Source: an uncultured Lachnospiraceae bacterium
GTDB taxonomy: Bacteria > Bacillota > Clostridia > Lachnospirales > Lachnospiraceae
Reading direction: 5' to 3'
Length of the DNA: 48,945 nt
Assembly: GCA_910577785.1 (NCBI GenBank)
Contig: CAJTNT010000029.1
Span: 1-48,945 of the forward strand
Under the pieces are notes generated by a model. It was given only the letters and a program-made list of their open reading frames with translations, was not told the origin of the DNA and searched no databases. A program made the translations under genes and the position numbers. Positions 35,695 through 43,917 of the stretch are shown here, piece by piece. The first letter of the stretch is position 1; each line of letters starts with the position of its first letter.

Positions 35695-37398
35695 TTATTC
35701 ATACGTATGATTTGCAATCTTTTTCTGAAAATCCAGCGCCGCCTTCCTGGCATGGTATTTTGAAAAATGGAAACCCCGGACACCCATGTCCTCCGTGGCG
35801 TCCAATACCTGCTGGCATTTCCATTCCAGCCGGCATCTGCGGCAGCCAGCATAATATACCTTTTTCTGTGCTTTATCCTCTGATTTGTAATAATCCCCAT
35901 AGAAATTCCCCGCATCGCCAGAACCGCTCCCCTCCTCCGTCCTGTACTCCTGCAGCCAAGCGCCGCGTTCGTGGTTTTCATGCGGGAGGCGGCATTGGCA
36001 CAGGGCAGGAACCGCATCCATGGACAGCCCCGTCAGATAGACGGTATCCTGGTAGCTGATGCCGTCCCCCAATTGTGCAATATTATAGGAAGCAACCAGC
36101 GCGTCTACCCGCCCAAAGGAAAATACCAGGTAAAACACGGTAACCACCGCCATACAGTAGCCAAACAGCTGGAAACTTTCCTCCCGGATCTCTAAGACCA
36201 CCCCTGCCATCAGCACGGCCAGCATTGCCAGAAACCATAGCACCAGCACCCGCAGGAAACTCAGATGGTAGGTGGAGATATAGAGCAGCATCCGGTATGC
36301 ACTGGACGCAATCATAATATAAGTGCAGCCTGAAAATACCAGCAGCAGGATTCTCAGAAGCCTGTGCCTTTGGAAAACCGCAAGGCAGAAGAGTACCAGC
36401 GCCAGATTGCAGATACATACAAACAGCAGCTGGAAAAATCCCTGGCGGGCATATTCCGCATACGTATACCCTTCTGGCAGCAAGCGACCGCCAGTAAACA
36501 GGAACAGCACCTGGATTCCGCAAAATAACAGATATACCACCGTAACCATAGACAGAAACGTAACCGCAATCATGGGGTTTCTCCTGCGGCTCTTCTGTTT
36601 CCATTCCGGCATGTTGCGCAGGCACAAAGCGGACAGGAAACAATAGCTCCCAAAAAAGCCCGCCAGCAGCAAGCCCGCCGCAAGAAATAAATTAGACGAG
36701 AACAAGGCCTGCCGCAGGAAATAATGGAACGCGCTCCCTATGGCCTTAGAAAAAATCTGGTCTGCGCTGCTCAAAAGTTCCACCAGAACCAGCACCATAG
36801 GCAGCCCAATCAGGATCCCCAGCAAAATATATTTCGCATTGCCGGATTTCTTCCTATCCCCGCCAAACCCCCGCCTCTGCTTCAGAGAATATCCCACACG
36901 GAGAAATGGGCTGGCCAATTCCGGAATCATCGAAAGGTACAGAAACAGGATATTGCAGATATACTGCCCCAATTCCCAGCGCCCGCTGTCATAAAACTGC
37001 CGCAGCATAAATACCGTAACCAGCAGAAAAATCCCTACCATATTAAAAAATACCACAAACTCATTCACCGTACACGCCGTGCTGATTCCCAGCAGCAGAA
37101 CGGCCGCCAAATAAAACCAGTTGGACGTTTTCCACGGAATCTCATTCTTCTTCAGGAATAATCCACAGACAGCCAGCGTAACCGCCGTAATCAGTGGAAA
37201 AGTAATCCCCAGAAAATTCCGATAAAAAGCAACCGCGAAGCAGACGCCATACGCCAATGAGAGCCCCAGAAAAAAGAAGGTATTCCTTCCCGCCATAGCA
37301 TGCGCCACCTCTTGCTCCATGGCCTGCGCCCTCTCTTCTCCAATGGCTTGCACTCTCTCTTTCCCTGCCTCATTCTTTGTCTGCGCCTGATTCTCCAT
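35695..37398 (-). CDS. DUF4173 multi-pass membrane protein
   Basis: 567 residues from the ATG at 37398, for which GGAGGG lies at proper spacing; an ATG two codons earlier is too close to it. After a charged N-terminus (about 1-35), about a dozen hydrophobic segments run to residue 440. The loop LLPEGYTYAEYARQGFFQLL and the later SAYRMLLYISTYHLSFLRVLVLW are conserved landmarks of DUF4173 proteins. The C-terminal 120 residues are soluble and contain a C-x-C and a C-x-x-C. Function is unknown. It overlaps the upstream HTH gene by 29 bp, so the two are translationally linked, and DUF4173 proteins often pair with such regulators. Confidence 0.85.
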   Translation of the reverse strand: MENQAQTKNEAGKERVQAIGEERAQAMEQEVAHAMAGRNTFFFLGLSLAYGVCFAVAFYRNFLGITFPLITAVTLAVCGLFLKKNEIPWKTSNWFYLAAVLLLGISTACTVNEFVVFFNMVGIFLLVTVFMLRQFYDSGRWELGQYICNILFLYLSMIPELASPFLRVGYSLKQRRGFGGDRKKSGNAKYILLGILIGLPMVLVLVELLSSADQIFSKAIGSAFHYFLRQALFSSNLFLAAGLLLAGFFGSYCFLSALCLRNMPEWKQKSRRRNPMIAVTFLSMVTVVYLLFCGIQVLFLFTGGRLLPEGYTYAEYARQGFFQLLFVCICNLALVLFCLAVFQRHRLLRILLLVFSGCTYIMIASSAYRMLLYISTYHLSFLRVLVLWFLAMLAVLMAGVVLEIREESFQLFGYCMAVVTVFYLVFSFGRVDALVASYNIAQLGDGISYQDTVYLTGLSMDAVPALCQCRLPHENHERGAWLQEYRTEEGSGSGDAGNFYGDYYKSEDKAQKKVYYAGCRRCRLEWKCQQVLDATEDMGVRGFHFSKYHARKAALDFQKKIANHTYE

Positions 37399-37603
37399 CC
37401 TCATCCCTCCATTCTAAGATATCCCCCGGCTGGCATCCCAGTGCCCGGCAGATTTTGTCCAAAGTATCCACCTTAATGGCCTTTGCCCTGCCATTTTTTA
37501 AAATAGATATATTCGCCATTGTAATGCCCACCCGTTCCGAGAGTTCCGTAACGCTCATTTTCCGCTTTGCAAGCATCACATCTATATTAATAATAATTGC
37601 CAT
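37370..37603 (-). CDS. XRE-family HTH regulator (YozG-like)
   Basis: 77 residues from the ATG at 37603, behind AGAAGGAGGGAAAG. The protein is one Cro/C1 helix-turn-helix: MLAKRKMSVTELSERVGITMANISILKNG (about 9-37), then KVDTLDKICRALGCQPGDILEW (about 43-64). This compact form is the usual partner of DUF2975 membrane proteins. It lies between a DUF2975 gene (131 bp upstream) and the DUF4173 gene (overlap). It probably regulates this operon, possibly in response to the membrane proteins. Confidence 0.92.
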   Translation of the reverse strand: MAIIINIDVMLAKRKMSVTELSERVGITMANISILKNGRAKAIKVDTLDKICRALGCQPGDILEWRDEDGESGADKE

Positions 37604-37734
37604 CTTTCCCTCCTTCTGTAACTTTTGCATGCCCATGCTTTTCCCCCTGCTTCCCTTGCCGGCTTACTATTATCTCTACGTTTCTTACCTAATTATATTT
37701 TTCTCCCCGCACTTCCCTTGCCGGCCTTTGCTTC

Positions 37735-38214
37735 CTATATCGTCAGCTTATTCTCCTCCTGTATATCGGCGGCCTTCTGCACCAAATGGGAAAGCGCTGC
37801 GGCGGCAACTGCCACTGCCACCCCTGCAAATTCTATGAATAAGGACACCAAAAAGATCCCCGGATGGTTCATCCCCAATAACAGTAGCGCCAGGTTTGCC
37901 ACAAAGAAATAGCCGCTATCAAACACAGCCAATACAGCAATATGCTTTAAAAACCGTGCATTCTTTGCCGAAAAAGAGTTGTCCCTGCCAATCTCCGCCG
38001 CAATCCCCCAGGCATAGCAAAATGCCAGGCAGCACGGGACTGCCGTTACCCAGATTGCCCCTAGCCAAGGCCAATAACAATAGGAAAATTCCGGAAAGGC
38101 CTCCATAAGACTCTTCCCAAAATAGGGAACCAGCCAGAAATAAATAATCCCCCCACAAAACCCGACTCCCACAAGGATACCTTTTAACCACCTGCTTAAA
38201 CTAATCTGTGTCAT
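37735..38214 (-). CDS. DUF2975 family membrane protein
   Basis: 159 residues from the ATG at 38214 behind AGGAGGCAAGAGG. There are four membrane segments: about 9-29, 47-68, 91-111 and 120-141. The cytoplasmic loop WGIAAEIGRDNSFSAKNARFLKHIA (about 68-92) is the DUF2975 signature (E-I-x-x-x-x-x-F-x-x-x-N). Such proteins are nearly always followed by a YozG-type HTH protein, as here; the pair is thought to form a membrane-tethered regulatory unit. Its own ligand is unknown. Confidence 0.88.
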   Translation of the reverse strand: MTQISLSRWLKGILVGVGFCGGIIYFWLVPYFGKSLMEAFPEFSYCYWPWLGAIWVTAVPCCLAFCYAWGIAAEIGRDNSFSAKNARFLKHIAVLAVFDSGYFFVANLALLLLGMNHPGIFLVSLFIEFAGVAVAVAAAALSHLVQKAADIQEENKLTI

Positions 38215-38354
38215 CCTCTTGCCTCCTTTTTGATTCGATAGCATTAGCATACCTTACTTTTTAATATTTGTCAATATATTTTTATTGAGATACAATAAAT
38301 TTTTGCTGTATTTTTATTTTTTCATATATTTTTTTCCAATTCTTCAAAAAATAC

Positions 38355-38383
38355 TTGCCAAAACCTTCAAATTATGTTATCAT
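38355..38383 (+). promoter_or_regulatory. Promoter of tRNA-Glu
   Basis: TTGCCA (38355-38360), a 17-bp spacer and TATCAT (38378-38383), 39 bp upstream of the tRNA. Confidence 0.65.
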
Positions 38384-38421
38384 CTTATTTGTTGCCACAC
38401 CTGGCAGGACAGTTCATATCA

Positions 38422-38493
38422 GGCTCCTTGGTCAAGCGGTTAAGACATCGCCCTTTCACGGCGGTAACACGGGTTCGATTCCCGTAGGAGTCA
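38422..38493 (+). tRNA. tRNA-Glu (anticodon TTC)
   Basis: Acceptor GGCTCCT pairs with AGGAGTC, discriminator A. The anticodon loop CCTTTCACG gives TTC. The T-loop GGTTCGATTCC is intact, with CGGG/CCCG T arms. No CCA is encoded. Confidence 0.95.
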
Positions 38494-38505
38494 TCAAAAA
38501 AATAC

Positions 38506-38534
38506 TTGACGGATGCTCTTGCATTTGTTATAAT
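38506..38534 (+). promoter_or_regulatory. Promoter of tRNA-Cys
   Basis: TTGACG (38506-38511), a 17-bp spacer and a perfect TATAAT (38529-38534), placed between the two tRNA genes. Confidence 0.75.
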
Positions 38535-38546
38535 ATTTTTTGTTAA

Positions 38547-38618
38547 GGCGCAGTAGCCAAGTGGTAAGGCGTGGGTCTGCAACACCCTGATGCACCGGTT
38601 CAAATCCGGTCTGCGCCT
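38547..38618 (+). tRNA. tRNA-Cys (anticodon GCA)
   Basis: Acceptor GGCGCAG pairs with CTGCGCC, discriminator T as usual for tRNA-Cys. The anticodon loop GTCTGCAAC gives GCA. The T-loop GGTTCAAATCC is intact. Confidence 0.95.
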
Positions 38619-38622
38619 CGAA

Positions 38623-38658
38623 ACCCCTCAGAAATCAAAGATTTCTGAGGGGTCTTTT
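38623..38658 (+). terminator. Terminator between tRNA-Cys and gatD
   Basis: A perfect 14-bp stem (ACCCCTCAGAAATC with GATTTCTGAGGGGT, 3-nt loop) followed by CTTTT on the plus strand. It ends at the stop codon of the converging gatD gene and can serve both strands. Confidence 0.85.
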
Positions 38659-39364
38659 ACGTTGCCATATAATGGTTTGCTCTTTTCTCCAGCTCGTCTG
38701 CCAGCGGCTCCAGCAAAACTTTTTTGCAGTATTTCCTCCACAGCGCCCGCCCCAAAAGATAATCGCAGACCTGCGGGTTTTTCGGCAGCAGCGGGCCATG
38801 CAGGTATGTGCCAATCAGATTCTTGTATACAATTCCTTCCTGCCCGGATTTCCCTGTGTTGCCATACCCGCGGACAACCTTTCCCAAAGCCGTATGTTTT
38901 CCAATATAGGTACGCCCGCCATGGTTCTCAAAGCCAACGATGGGTTCCTCAAAAAACGGGCTGTCCAGCACAACATTGCCCTTTAGGCGCTCGGGCTTCC
39001 ATTCTGTATGGATGTCCAGGATCCCCAGCCCTTCGATGGCGGTATGCTCTGTGCGGTAATAATTTCCCAACAGCTGATACCCGCCGCAGATCGCCAGCAC
39101 AACGCCCCCGCCTTCCACATATCTGCGGAAGCCGTATTTCACCCGTTTCAGATACTGGCAAGCCAGCTCCTGCTCCCTATCCGAACCGCCGCCCAGCAAG
39201 ATAAGGTCAAGTCTGGAAAAATCAATGCTATCCCCCGCGCAGATTACCTCCACTTCCGGCTCAATCCCTCTCCATGCAAGCCGTTTCTGGAAACACCGAA
39301 TATTGCCCCTGTCCCCATAGAGATTCAGTAAATCGGGATAGATATGGCCAATGGTCAGCTTCAC
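38657..39364 (-). CDS. gatD: Lipid II isoglutaminyl synthase, glutaminase subunit
   Basis: 235 residues from a GTG at 39364 behind AAAGGAGGGGGATACT. A class I glutamine amidotransferase-like (CobQ/CobB type) domain: GHIYPDLLNLYGDRGN at the N-terminus, LLGGGSDREQ (about 56-65), catalytic Cys93 in LAICGGYQLLG and His189 in GTYLHGPLLPKN. It supplies ammonia to MurT, which amidates the D-Glu of lipid II stem peptides at the membrane. The GTG overlaps the murT stop by 4 bp (GTGA), so the two are translationally coupled. Confidence 0.95.
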   Translation of the reverse strand: MKLTIGHIYPDLLNLYGDRGNIRCFQKRLAWRGIEPEVEVICAGDSIDFSRLDLILLGGGSDREQELACQYLKRVKYGFRRYVEGGGVVLAICGGYQLLGNYYRTEHTAIEGLGILDIHTEWKPERLKGNVVLDSPFFEEPIVGFENHGGRTYIGKHTALGKVVRGYGNTGKSGQEGIVYKNLIGTYLHGPLLPKNPQVCDYLLGRALWRKYCKKVLLEPLADELEKRANHYMAT

Positions 39365-40821
39365 AGTATCCCCCTCCTTTCTGCCTTGCCAGCCGGCTGC
39401 GCCGTCCCTTTCCCTGTCAGCCAGGGCTTGAAAACTTGGCGTTTTATGCCAATTGTGCGCGGACGCCTGTCCGCTTCTGCCGCATCCTCCATCTTGTGCA
39501 GCATTCGGTTTGCATGGCACAGGCCGGAATAATTTACAACCAAATATACATTGCCTGTCCCATTTTGGGTGATTCCCCGCAGATAGCCAGCCATATCCTT
39601 TACCAGCCTGCAGGGAATGTCGTCATATTTCAGGCGCAGCGCCATGTCCAGGCTCCGTGTCCCTGCCACGCCGATGGTCCTTGCATCTGCATCCCTAAGA
39701 TATTGGAAATCCACATCCCACAGCCAGGAAATATCCCTCCCATCCTGCGCGGCGTCATTAATCTGTACTATAATATCCTTGGGTCCGGCATCCTTACGGA
39801 TGATAGAAATCTTCTGCTGGAATCCAACCGGGTTTTTGGCCAGATGGAGGCAAACGCGGGCGCCATTGATATGGAATATCTCCTCACGGTTGTTCTCATA
39901 ACGGAAGGATTCCACAGCTCTCCCAAACTTGCCCACAGGCGCACCCAGCGCCTGCAGGGACGCATAAGCGGACAGGGTGTTGTACACATTATAGGGCGCT
40001 TTTGCCCGTGAATGGATCTGCTGGCCGCCAATCTCAAACGCATAGCCTTGCTTTTCAAAGGCAATATTCTCTGCCGTATAGTCTGGCTGGGGGCGCCTCC
40101 ATCCACAATAAGGACATTCGTAAATCCCCAGCTGCCCATAATGGAAAAACGCATACGCCAGCTTTTTCCCACAGGAAGGGCAGAAAATACTTTCCCGCAC
40201 CTCCGGGCTGGAGATACTGTCAAAAATCTGTTGGCTGATCCCATATGTCACAACAGGCCGCCCACAGCCGGACGCCAAGCTGTAAGAGAGGATATCGTCA
40301 CAGTTCGAAACGACTTTGGCTCCCGGAACCCCAGCGACTGCCGCCCGGATGCGGTCACGCACAATGTCAATCTCCCCAAAGCGATCCATCTGATCCCGAA
40401 AGAGGTTCGTCAGAAGGACAACATCCGGCTTTAGCTTAGGCAGGATTTCTGCAGATGCAAATTCATCCACTTCAATGCAGGCATAATCCACATCCAGCCG
40501 TCCCCAGCGGCCTGCTGCCAGGACAAAGGCAGATATCACGCCATTGAGCATATTCGCCCCCGTCCGATTAATCAGCGCCTTCTTCCCTTCTGTGCGCAGC
40601 GCATGGCAGATGATGCTGTTCGTGGTAGTCTTCCCATTGGTGCCCATGGCCACAATAATCTTCTCCCGCACCATTTCCGCCATTTCCTGCAAAATATCCG
40701 GGTCAATCAGCTGCGCCACATACCCTGGCAAAACGCTGCCCCTGCGGCTGCTGCATTTTCTGATTATCATACCTACGCTTTTTGCGCAGAAAATGGCAAT
40801 ACGCCTTCGCAATCCCAACAT
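39361..40821 (-). CDS. murT: Lipid II isoglutaminyl synthase, MurT subunit
   Basis: 486 residues from the ATG at 40821 behind AAAGGAGGCC. Mur-ligase middle domain with the ATP loop MGTNGKTTTN (59-68) and an NRTGANMLNG block (about 86-95). A family-typical four-Cys zinc ribbon is inserted (CPSC 214-217, CPYC 236-239). The C-terminal DUF1727 domain contains the LAKNPVGFQQ and VDFQYLRD motifs. MurT activates the alpha-carboxylate of D-Glu in lipid II, and GatD provides ammonia. Nothing is missing for function. No clear promoter was found in the AT-rich gap upstream (40822-41371), which also holds no supportable gene. Confidence 0.95.
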   Translation of the reverse strand: MLGLRRRIAIFCAKSVGMIIRKCSSRRGSVLPGYVAQLIDPDILQEMAEMVREKIIVAMGTNGKTTTNSIICHALRTEGKKALINRTGANMLNGVISAFVLAAGRWGRLDVDYACIEVDEFASAEILPKLKPDVVLLTNLFRDQMDRFGEIDIVRDRIRAAVAGVPGAKVVSNCDDILSYSLASGCGRPVVTYGISQQIFDSISSPEVRESIFCPSCGKKLAYAFFHYGQLGIYECPYCGWRRPQPDYTAENIAFEKQGYAFEIGGQQIHSRAKAPYNVYNTLSAYASLQALGAPVGKFGRAVESFRYENNREEIFHINGARVCLHLAKNPVGFQQKISIIRKDAGPKDIIVQINDAAQDGRDISWLWDVDFQYLRDADARTIGVAGTRSLDMALRLKYDDIPCRLVKDMAGYLRGITQNGTGNVYLVVNYSGLCHANRMLHKMEDAAEADRRPRTIGIKRQVFKPWLTGKGTAQPAGKAERRGIL

Positions 40822-41371
40822 ATAGAAGGCCTCCTTTCCAGTATTATCTGCTCCTCAGTATAACAGGCATATCTCTAAACTGCCTCTAACCAACGCAAAT
40901 ATTTATTAAGATATTATGGATTTCCTGTAATTACCATATTAACATAAAGCATCAAGACAGTTTTCTTATTTTCTTGTCGAAATCCTTATTAATTCTTTAA
41001 TAATTGTGTTTGTTTCTTTAAGAGGCCAATATCCGTCAGCCATCTTTATTATTTACAAGTTTCTTCTGCTCATGTATTGACATATGCAGCAAACTAATTT
41101 GAAAAAGTTAACGGTCGAGAGCGGAAAATTGATGAAAAACAATGTTAAGAAATCCCTGGCCGGCTCTTCACTCAATAGTATCCAACTAACCCAAGCGGCC
41201 AAAAATAAAAAGGCATCCTATAAGAAAATATTTGCGGCTTCCAATAGCGGAAGGAAAATGACAATCCGATAAGATATCCCTATTGTCCTTCCTCTTTGGG
41301 CTTGCAAAACTATAGGCACAAAGAAAATTTACCGCTTACCGATATGCGGCATAGAAATAATCAGGCTGTCA

Positions 41372-41405
41372 GTAAAGTCCTTCGCCTTGCGGCGAAGGAC
41401 TTTAC
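41372..41405. terminator. Strong 15-bp hairpin, likely terminator
   Basis: GTAAAGTCCTTCGCC and GGCGAAGGACTTTAC form a perfect stem with a TTGC loop. On the plus strand it is followed by CGTTTTGCATTTTT. It lies 12 bp past the stop of the 4Fe-4S gene, which reads from the other side, where the T-tail is poor. It probably ends the redox operon. Confidence 0.6.
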
Positions 41406-41417
41406 CGTTTTGCATTT

Positions 41418-42263
41418 TTAATGGATTGCTTTCACGGGACAGGCTTTCTTGCACTCTCCGCAGCGGATGCATTCCGGGTGGTTCGCATTCTGCACGGGAT
41501 CTACCTGCATCTGGCAGGCCTTTGCACAGGCGCCACAGGAAATGCAGGCTTCCTTATCTACCCGATAACGAAACACAGAAATCGGATTAAATACGGAATA
41601 AACCGCACCCAACGGGCATATGTATTTGCAAAATGGGCGGTAAACCAGGATAGATAAAATAACCGTGGCTGCCAGCAATAGGTTCTTCCAGGCATAGAGC
41701 CAGCCAATGGCGCCCCGCATGGAGCGGTTCAGCAGTACCAGCGGGATTCCTCCTTCCAAAGTGCCGGCCGGGCAGAGCAGCTTGCAGAAATATGGCGCCC
41801 CCTGGCCAATGACATCCACCAGGAACATGGGCAGAAGTATCACAAATACCAATAATATCAGGTATTTCAGTTTGCGCAGCAGCTTGTCCCCAGGAACCGC
41901 CCGGACTTTCCTGGGAAATGGAATTTTGTGGAGAAGCTCCTGGATAAGCCCAAAAGGGCAGAGCCAACCACAGGCAAAACGCCCCATCAACGCGCCAAGA
42001 AACACCAAAAAACCTGCCACATAAAATGCAAATTTAAAATTCCAGCTGCCAATCACTGCCTGCATTGCCCCAATCGGGCAGGAGCCTAAGGCGCCCGGGC
42101 AGGAATAACAGTTTAAGCCGGGGACACAGAGGTTTTTCAGCTTCCCCCGGTAGATCTTTCCCTGGGCGAAGCCAATCAAGTAGCTATTGGTCAAAAGCGC
42201 CCAGAGCGCCTGCATCCCATGGCGTTTCCATCCATTTATATGTTTTTTCTTATCCAATTCCAA
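41418..42263 (-). CDS. Membrane 4Fe-4S ferredoxin-type protein (NapH/CcoG-like)
   Basis: 281 residues from a TTG at 42263; an ATG 17 codons in is an alternative. The N-terminal part has a CVPGLNCYSCPGALGSCP motif, then membrane segments interleaved with CGWLCPFG and CKYICPLG, the signature of polyferredoxin membrane electron carriers. The C-terminus holds two ferredoxin clusters: CISCGACAKACQMQVDP and CIRCGECKKACPVKAIH. It probably moves electrons across the membrane to partner redox proteins. It overlaps the CxxC-peptide gene by 14 bp and belongs to the TlpA operon. Confidence 0.9.
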   Translation of the reverse strand: MELDKKKHINGWKRHGMQALWALLTNSYLIGFAQGKIYRGKLKNLCVPGLNCYSCPGALGSCPIGAMQAVIGSWNFKFAFYVAGFLVFLGALMGRFACGWLCPFGLIQELLHKIPFPRKVRAVPGDKLLRKLKYLILLVFVILLPMFLVDVIGQGAPYFCKLLCPAGTLEGGIPLVLLNRSMRGAIGWLYAWKNLLLAATVILSILVYRPFCKYICPLGAVYSVFNPISVFRYRVDKEACISCGACAKACQMQVDPVQNANHPECIRCGECKKACPVKAIH

Positions 42264-42483
42264 TACACTCCATACAAATATTTATTGCCTTCTGCAGAAC
42301 GATCGGCATCTCGCCCCGATAGATTCCAAATGCCATAAACAGCGCCCCAAGGGCTGCCAGCCCAATCCCTGGCCAAGGCCGACTCACCTGTCGGCCCGCA
42401 TCCTTCGGGCGGATAGCCGCTTGTACATTACTTCCCTGGCCTGGCACACTTCCTCTGCGGCCTGCACTCTTCGGGCGGCTCAT
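42250..42483 (-). CDS. CD1871A-type CxxC membrane peptide
   Basis: 77 residues from the ATG at 42483 (AAGGGG before it). One C-terminal membrane helix (about residues 39-55, LAALGALFMAFGIYRGE) is followed by AINICMECIGIG, the CxxC ending of the small CD1871A-like proteins of Clostridia. The ATG overlaps the tlpA stop (ATGA), and its own 3' end overlaps the ferredoxin gene, so all three are translated as a unit. A role in passing electrons or thiols between the extracellular TlpA protein and the membrane ferredoxin is inferred from this fixed gene order. Confidence 0.85.
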   Translation of the reverse strand: MSRPKSAGRRGSVPGQGSNVQAAIRPKDAGRQVSRPWPGIGLAALGALFMAFGIYRGEMPIVLQKAINICMECIGIG

Positions 42484-43160
42484 TGCGCTGCCCCTTCCAG
42501 TTCTGCTTCTACGATAGATTTCCATTCTTCCAAAGAACGGGCGCCAGAATAAGTTTCGCCCACAATATTCCCCTGCTTGTCCACAAAAAATGTTTCTGGA
42601 ACAGCGCTTACCCCAGACAGCCTGCCGTTTAGCCCTTCCGCATCTGGAATGAGGAACGGATAGGATGCGCCCGTGCGTTCTGCCAGCAGCTTCGCTGTCT
42701 CTACCGCAGCAGAATCCACATTTCCCGTTTCGTCAATGCCATCCAGGACAATGCCCACCACATTCACGCCCTGATCCTCCATTTCATCCCGCAGCTTCTG
42801 CAAATCAGGAATTTCACCAATACAAGGCGGACACCAGGTAGCAAAGATATTAACCAATGTCAAGTCATAATCCGCAAACATCTCCTGGGTATAATCCTCG
42901 CCATTAATGTCCTGCAAAGAAAATTCTCCCAACGCCCCTGATGCCCCCTGGCCACTCTCGCCCTCACCTGCCTGCGTTCCTTCAGACGCCTCCCCGCCAG
43001 ATTGGACTTGCGTTCCAGCGGACGCCTCGCCATCCGGCATTGTACTTTCTGCCACACCCGTATCCGAAGGGGCATTTCCCTTTTCCCCACATCCATTAAG
43101 GATAGCCAGGCTGCATATACCAGACAAAAACAAAATGCGTAAATAATTCTTCCTTCTCAT
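42480..43160 (-). CDS. TlpA-like thiol-disulfide oxidoreductase lipoprotein
   Basis: 226 residues; AAAGGAGAACGCTGTAT precedes the ATG. A lipoprotein signal peptide ends in LAILNGC (Cys24 lipidated), followed by a Gly/Ser/Glu-rich linker (25-78). The thioredoxin fold contains FATWCPPC (Cys110, Cys113), the TlpA/ResA form of the active site, and the cis-Pro in AVPETFFVDKQG. It acts outside the membrane, reducing or oxidising protein thiols or supporting an electron-transfer chain with the two downstream genes. A frameshifted pseudogene lies 30 bp upstream. Confidence 0.92.
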   Translation of the reverse strand: MRRKNYLRILFLSGICSLAILNGCGEKGNAPSDTGVAESTMPDGEASAGTQVQSGGEASEGTQAGEGESGQGASGALGEFSLQDINGEDYTQEMFADYDLTLVNIFATWCPPCIGEIPDLQKLRDEMEDQGVNVVGIVLDGIDETGNVDSAAVETAKLLAERTGASYPFLIPDAEGLNGRLSGVSAVPETFFVDKQGNIVGETYSGARSLEEWKSIVEAELEGAAQ

Positions 43161-43190
43161 ATACAGCGTTCTCCTTTCTTATTTCACTTT

Positions 43191-43606
43191 TTATGATTCT
43201 ACATCGAAATGCTGTTTTAAAACCTCCAGACGTTCCTGATTTATAATATAGATCCCTCTCCAATCCCGTACATGCATTAAAAATTGGACATACCACTTTA
43301 TTTTGTTTTCATTCTGGAGAATGCTAATAGTATACTCTAAAAAGCCGCTTCTTTCAACATATTTTTACCGCCGAAATACAGCGGCTCTACTCCTTGTTCC
43401 GATTCACGCCCCAAGAATACGCCAAACTGCACATTTTCACCAATTCCGTTTTTTCCTCCGCCGTTGTTTGCTTAAAATCCAAAATTTCCTGCCCGCCGCC
43501 ACCTCCAGCCTTTCATTTATTTTCCCAGACGATCCACAGCGTCCCGTACTATAGCCACCTGCTCAAATGCACTGCTGTTGCGCATAATTGCGCATTCATT
43601 TATCAT
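43191..43606 (-). pseudogene. Frameshifted gene of unknown function
   Basis: An ATG at 43606 with GGGAG before it opens a plausible coding reading (SSAFEQVAIVRDAVDRLGKI). Near 43490, at a GGTGGCGGCGGGC run, the coding character jumps frame (EILDFKQTTAEEKTELVKMC), and it jumps again near 43380 to a last piece, ENKIKWYVQFLMHVRDWRGI, ending with a stop at 43191. Three pieces in three frames add up to about 135 codons, so this looks like a recently decayed gene or one damaged by sequence errors. The family is not recognised. Confidence 0.45.
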
Positions 43607-43680
43607 TATTTTTCTCCCGCCCACAACCCCTTTAGTAAAAATAGCTAATTTTCCTCTGTAAAAATTGTAAATTCTGTCAA

Positions 43681-43708
43681 TTGAACAAGCTTATCATCTG
43701 TGTATAAT
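43681..43708 (+). promoter_or_regulatory. Promoter of the GH53 gene
   Basis: TTGAAC (43681-43686), a 16-bp spacer ending in TG-T and a perfect TATAAT (43703-43708). The start codon is at 43918, so the leader is about 200 nt. The leader contains TTGCGC at 43728 and twice near 43758-43771, possible regulator sites. Confidence 0.7.
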
Positions 43709-43917
43709 AATAGATAGATACAATAAGTTGCGCTATTTTCCAAGTCCCGAGCATTATTGCGCAATTTGCGCTTTCATATAAGCCACAAAACAGAGCAAGG
43801 GACAGCCCTTACCGCATTCCATTCCACAAAAACATGTTTTCCGGACAGAAGGCAATTAAAGGCAAAAACCTTACATAGCGCAGCACCAAACCCCATCAAA
43901 AAAGAGGAGGAAACGAT

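Noticed and set aside
41084..41272. 62-codon open frame on the plus strand (a 47-codon version starts at 41132)
   Set aside because: Weak or no ribosome-binding site, lysine-rich low-complexity translation and no recognisable family. It could be a small peptide, but the support is too thin.
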